Source of the DNA: an uncultured Lachnospiraceae bacterium
GTDB lineage: Bacteria; Bacillota; Clostridia; Lachnospirales; Lachnospiraceae
Reading direction: 5' to 3'
Assembly: GCA_900315945.1 (NCBI GenBank)
Contig: ONAZ01000006.1
Span: 1 to 64,000 of the forward strand
Length of the DNA: 64,000 nucleotides
The translations under genes and the position numbers were made by a program. Within the stretch, counting starts at the first letter, position 1, and each line of letters begins with the position of its first letter. Of this stretch, positions 63,189-64,000 are shown one piece after another. The notes below the pieces were generated by a model. The model was not told where the DNA came from. It ran no database searches and saw nothing but the letters and a program-made list of their open reading frames with translations.

Positions 63189-63953
63189 TTATCCAGCAAA
63201 AACATCCATATAGTCGCCCATTTTATTTTTCATTTTACCAAGAGCCTTAGTATGAAGCTGTGAAACTCTAGATTCCGAAACTTCTAGTGTCATACTTATC
63301 TCTTTAAGCGTCATCTCCTCATAATAATATAATAGAATAACTTTCTTTTCTTTATCTGTTAATTGTTCAAGAGCTTCCGCTAATACCTTTTTAAGCTCCT
63401 GTTTTGAAATTGCTGTTTCAGGCTGTTGAAACTGAGAATTACGTCTAGCATCCATTACAGGTTCAGAACCTTGTTCAACATATTCATTAAGAGATACAAC
63501 ATTTGTTGTCTTAAGAATTGATTGCCATTCAATAAGTTCTGCATGAGTAATGCCAAGTTCTTCAGCAATTTGTTTGTCTGTAGCAACTTTGCCAGTTCTT
63601 GCTTCAATTGCTTTAACAGCATCATCTATCTTTCTTTGTTTTTGTCTAACAGTTCTAGGAATCCAATCCATTTTACGGATCTGATCAAGAATCGCACCTC
63701 TTATTCTAACGCTTGCATATGTTTCGAATTTGACATCTTTATTAATATCAAATTTGTCAATTGCGTCAATTAATCCAAAAACTCCATAACCAACAAGGTC
63801 ATCGAATTCAACTGTATTACCAAGATGCATGCTTAGTCTTCCTGCTACAACTTTAACAAGTGGAGCATACTCAACAATAAGCTTCTCTCTTGTATCTTGT
63901 GAACGATTCTGACTATAGGATTTCCAAAGCTTATCCTTGTCTACAGCTTTCAT
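63189..63953 (-). CDS. fliA: RNA polymerase sigma factor for flagellar operons (FliA/SigD/WhiG family)
   Basis: 254 aa. Region 2 (VEFDDLVGYGVFGLIDAIDKFD, quoted in part: DLVGYGVFGLIDAI; FETYASVRIRGAILDQIRKMDWIPR), region 3 and region 4 (LKEISMTLEVSESRVSQLH) are complete; no region 1.1. It directs late flagellar and motility genes. Ribosome site GGAGG. Followed by FapA and the SwrB-like gene. Confidence 0.97.
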   Translation of the reverse strand: MKAVDKDKLWKSYSQNRSQDTREKLIVEYAPLVKVVAGRLSMHLGNTVEFDDLVGYGVFGLIDAIDKFDINKDVKFETYASVRIRGAILDQIRKMDWIPRTVRQKQRKIDDAVKAIEARTGKVATDKQIAEELGITHAELIEWQSILKTTNVVSLNEYVEQGSEPVMDARRNSQFQQPETAISKQELKKVLAEALEQLTDKEKKVILLYYYEEMTLKEISMTLEVSESRVSQLHTKALGKMKNKMGDYMDVFAG

Positions 63954-63970
63954 TCAAAAAGCCTCCATAA

Positions 63971-64000
63971 TTAATAATCTTCTTCGTCTTCAAATTCATC
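63971..64000 (-). CDS. C-terminal tip of an upstream gene (cut by window edge)
   Basis: Reading the minus strand from the edge gives DEFEDEEDY and a stop, 17 bp before the fliA ATG. A very acidic tail in an operon position fits the end of another flagellar operon gene, but nothing more can be said. Confidence 0.35.
   Translation of the reverse strand, partial: DEFEDEEDY

Overview
The window looks like a chromosomal stretch from a motile, anaerobic, low-GC Firmicute of the family Lachnospiraceae (Lachnospira/Eubacterium/Roseburia type). This rests on the AT-rich sequence (about one third G+C by eye), strong AAGGAGG ribosome binding sites, PolC-type polymerase, class III (oxygen-sensitive) ribonucleotide reductase, CIRCE control of groESL, and a B. 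subtilis-like order of the ylxM-ffh-rpsP-rimM-trmD-rplS and rpsB-tsf-pyrH-frr blocks. The species call is inference. Almost every gene is on the minus strand; only a partial gene at the left edge and one small membrane protein gene are on the plus strand. There are no rRNA or tRNA genes, no CRISPR array and no intact insertion sequence that I can see.

Layout, left to right. 0-5 kb is accessory: the tail of an Rpn-like nuclease gene, a second Rpn-like gene between two near-identical 62-bp direct repeats, a secreted surface protein, a membrane-bound LuxR-type regulator and a SEC-C protein. 5.1-10.4 kb holds an ABC exporter (ATPase plus a permease-GldG fusion), purA and degV. 10.6-12.6 kb is groES-groEL with a CIRCE operator inside its promoter. 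12.7-19.1 kb encodes an HPP-Maf fusion, a lipase-like protein, a CPBP protease and a folate operon (folC, an HD protein, folP, folB-folK), followed upstream by a topoisomerase IV pair to 23.2 kb. 23.24-23.93 kb is a gene-free stretch built almost wholly from nested inverted repeats. 23.9-27.8 kb is a nucleotide-metabolism group (PRTase-like, dut, nrdG, nrdD). 27.8-39.4 kb runs plsY, der, yraN, an FlhB-like and a FliK-like gene, rnhB, two signal peptidases around rbgA, rplS, trmD, rimM, a KH protein, rpsP, ffh and ylxM.

39.5-42.3 kb is a three-gene cassette of unknown envelope proteins that share a C-terminal motif. It is followed by a small unknown gene behind a consensus-like promoter and DnaA-box-like sites, a HAD phosphatase and a DUF815 ATPase. 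45.1-59.7 kb is the classical rpsB-tsf-pyrH-frr-uppS-cdsA-dxr-rseP-ispG-polC block, here interrupted by a polysaccharide deacetylase and a bactofilin gene between tsf and pyrH. 59.9-64 kb is the 3' end of a flagellar operon (fliA/sigD, FapA and small coiled-coil proteins), as in B. subtilis, where sigD-swrB precede rpsB.

Most promising for follow-up: the 23.24-23.93 kb structured element, whose 31-bp core arm pairs without a single mismatch if G-U pairs on a plus-strand RNA are allowed; the three-gene envelope cassette at 39.5-42.3 kb; and the HPP-Maf fusion at 12.7-13.8 kb.
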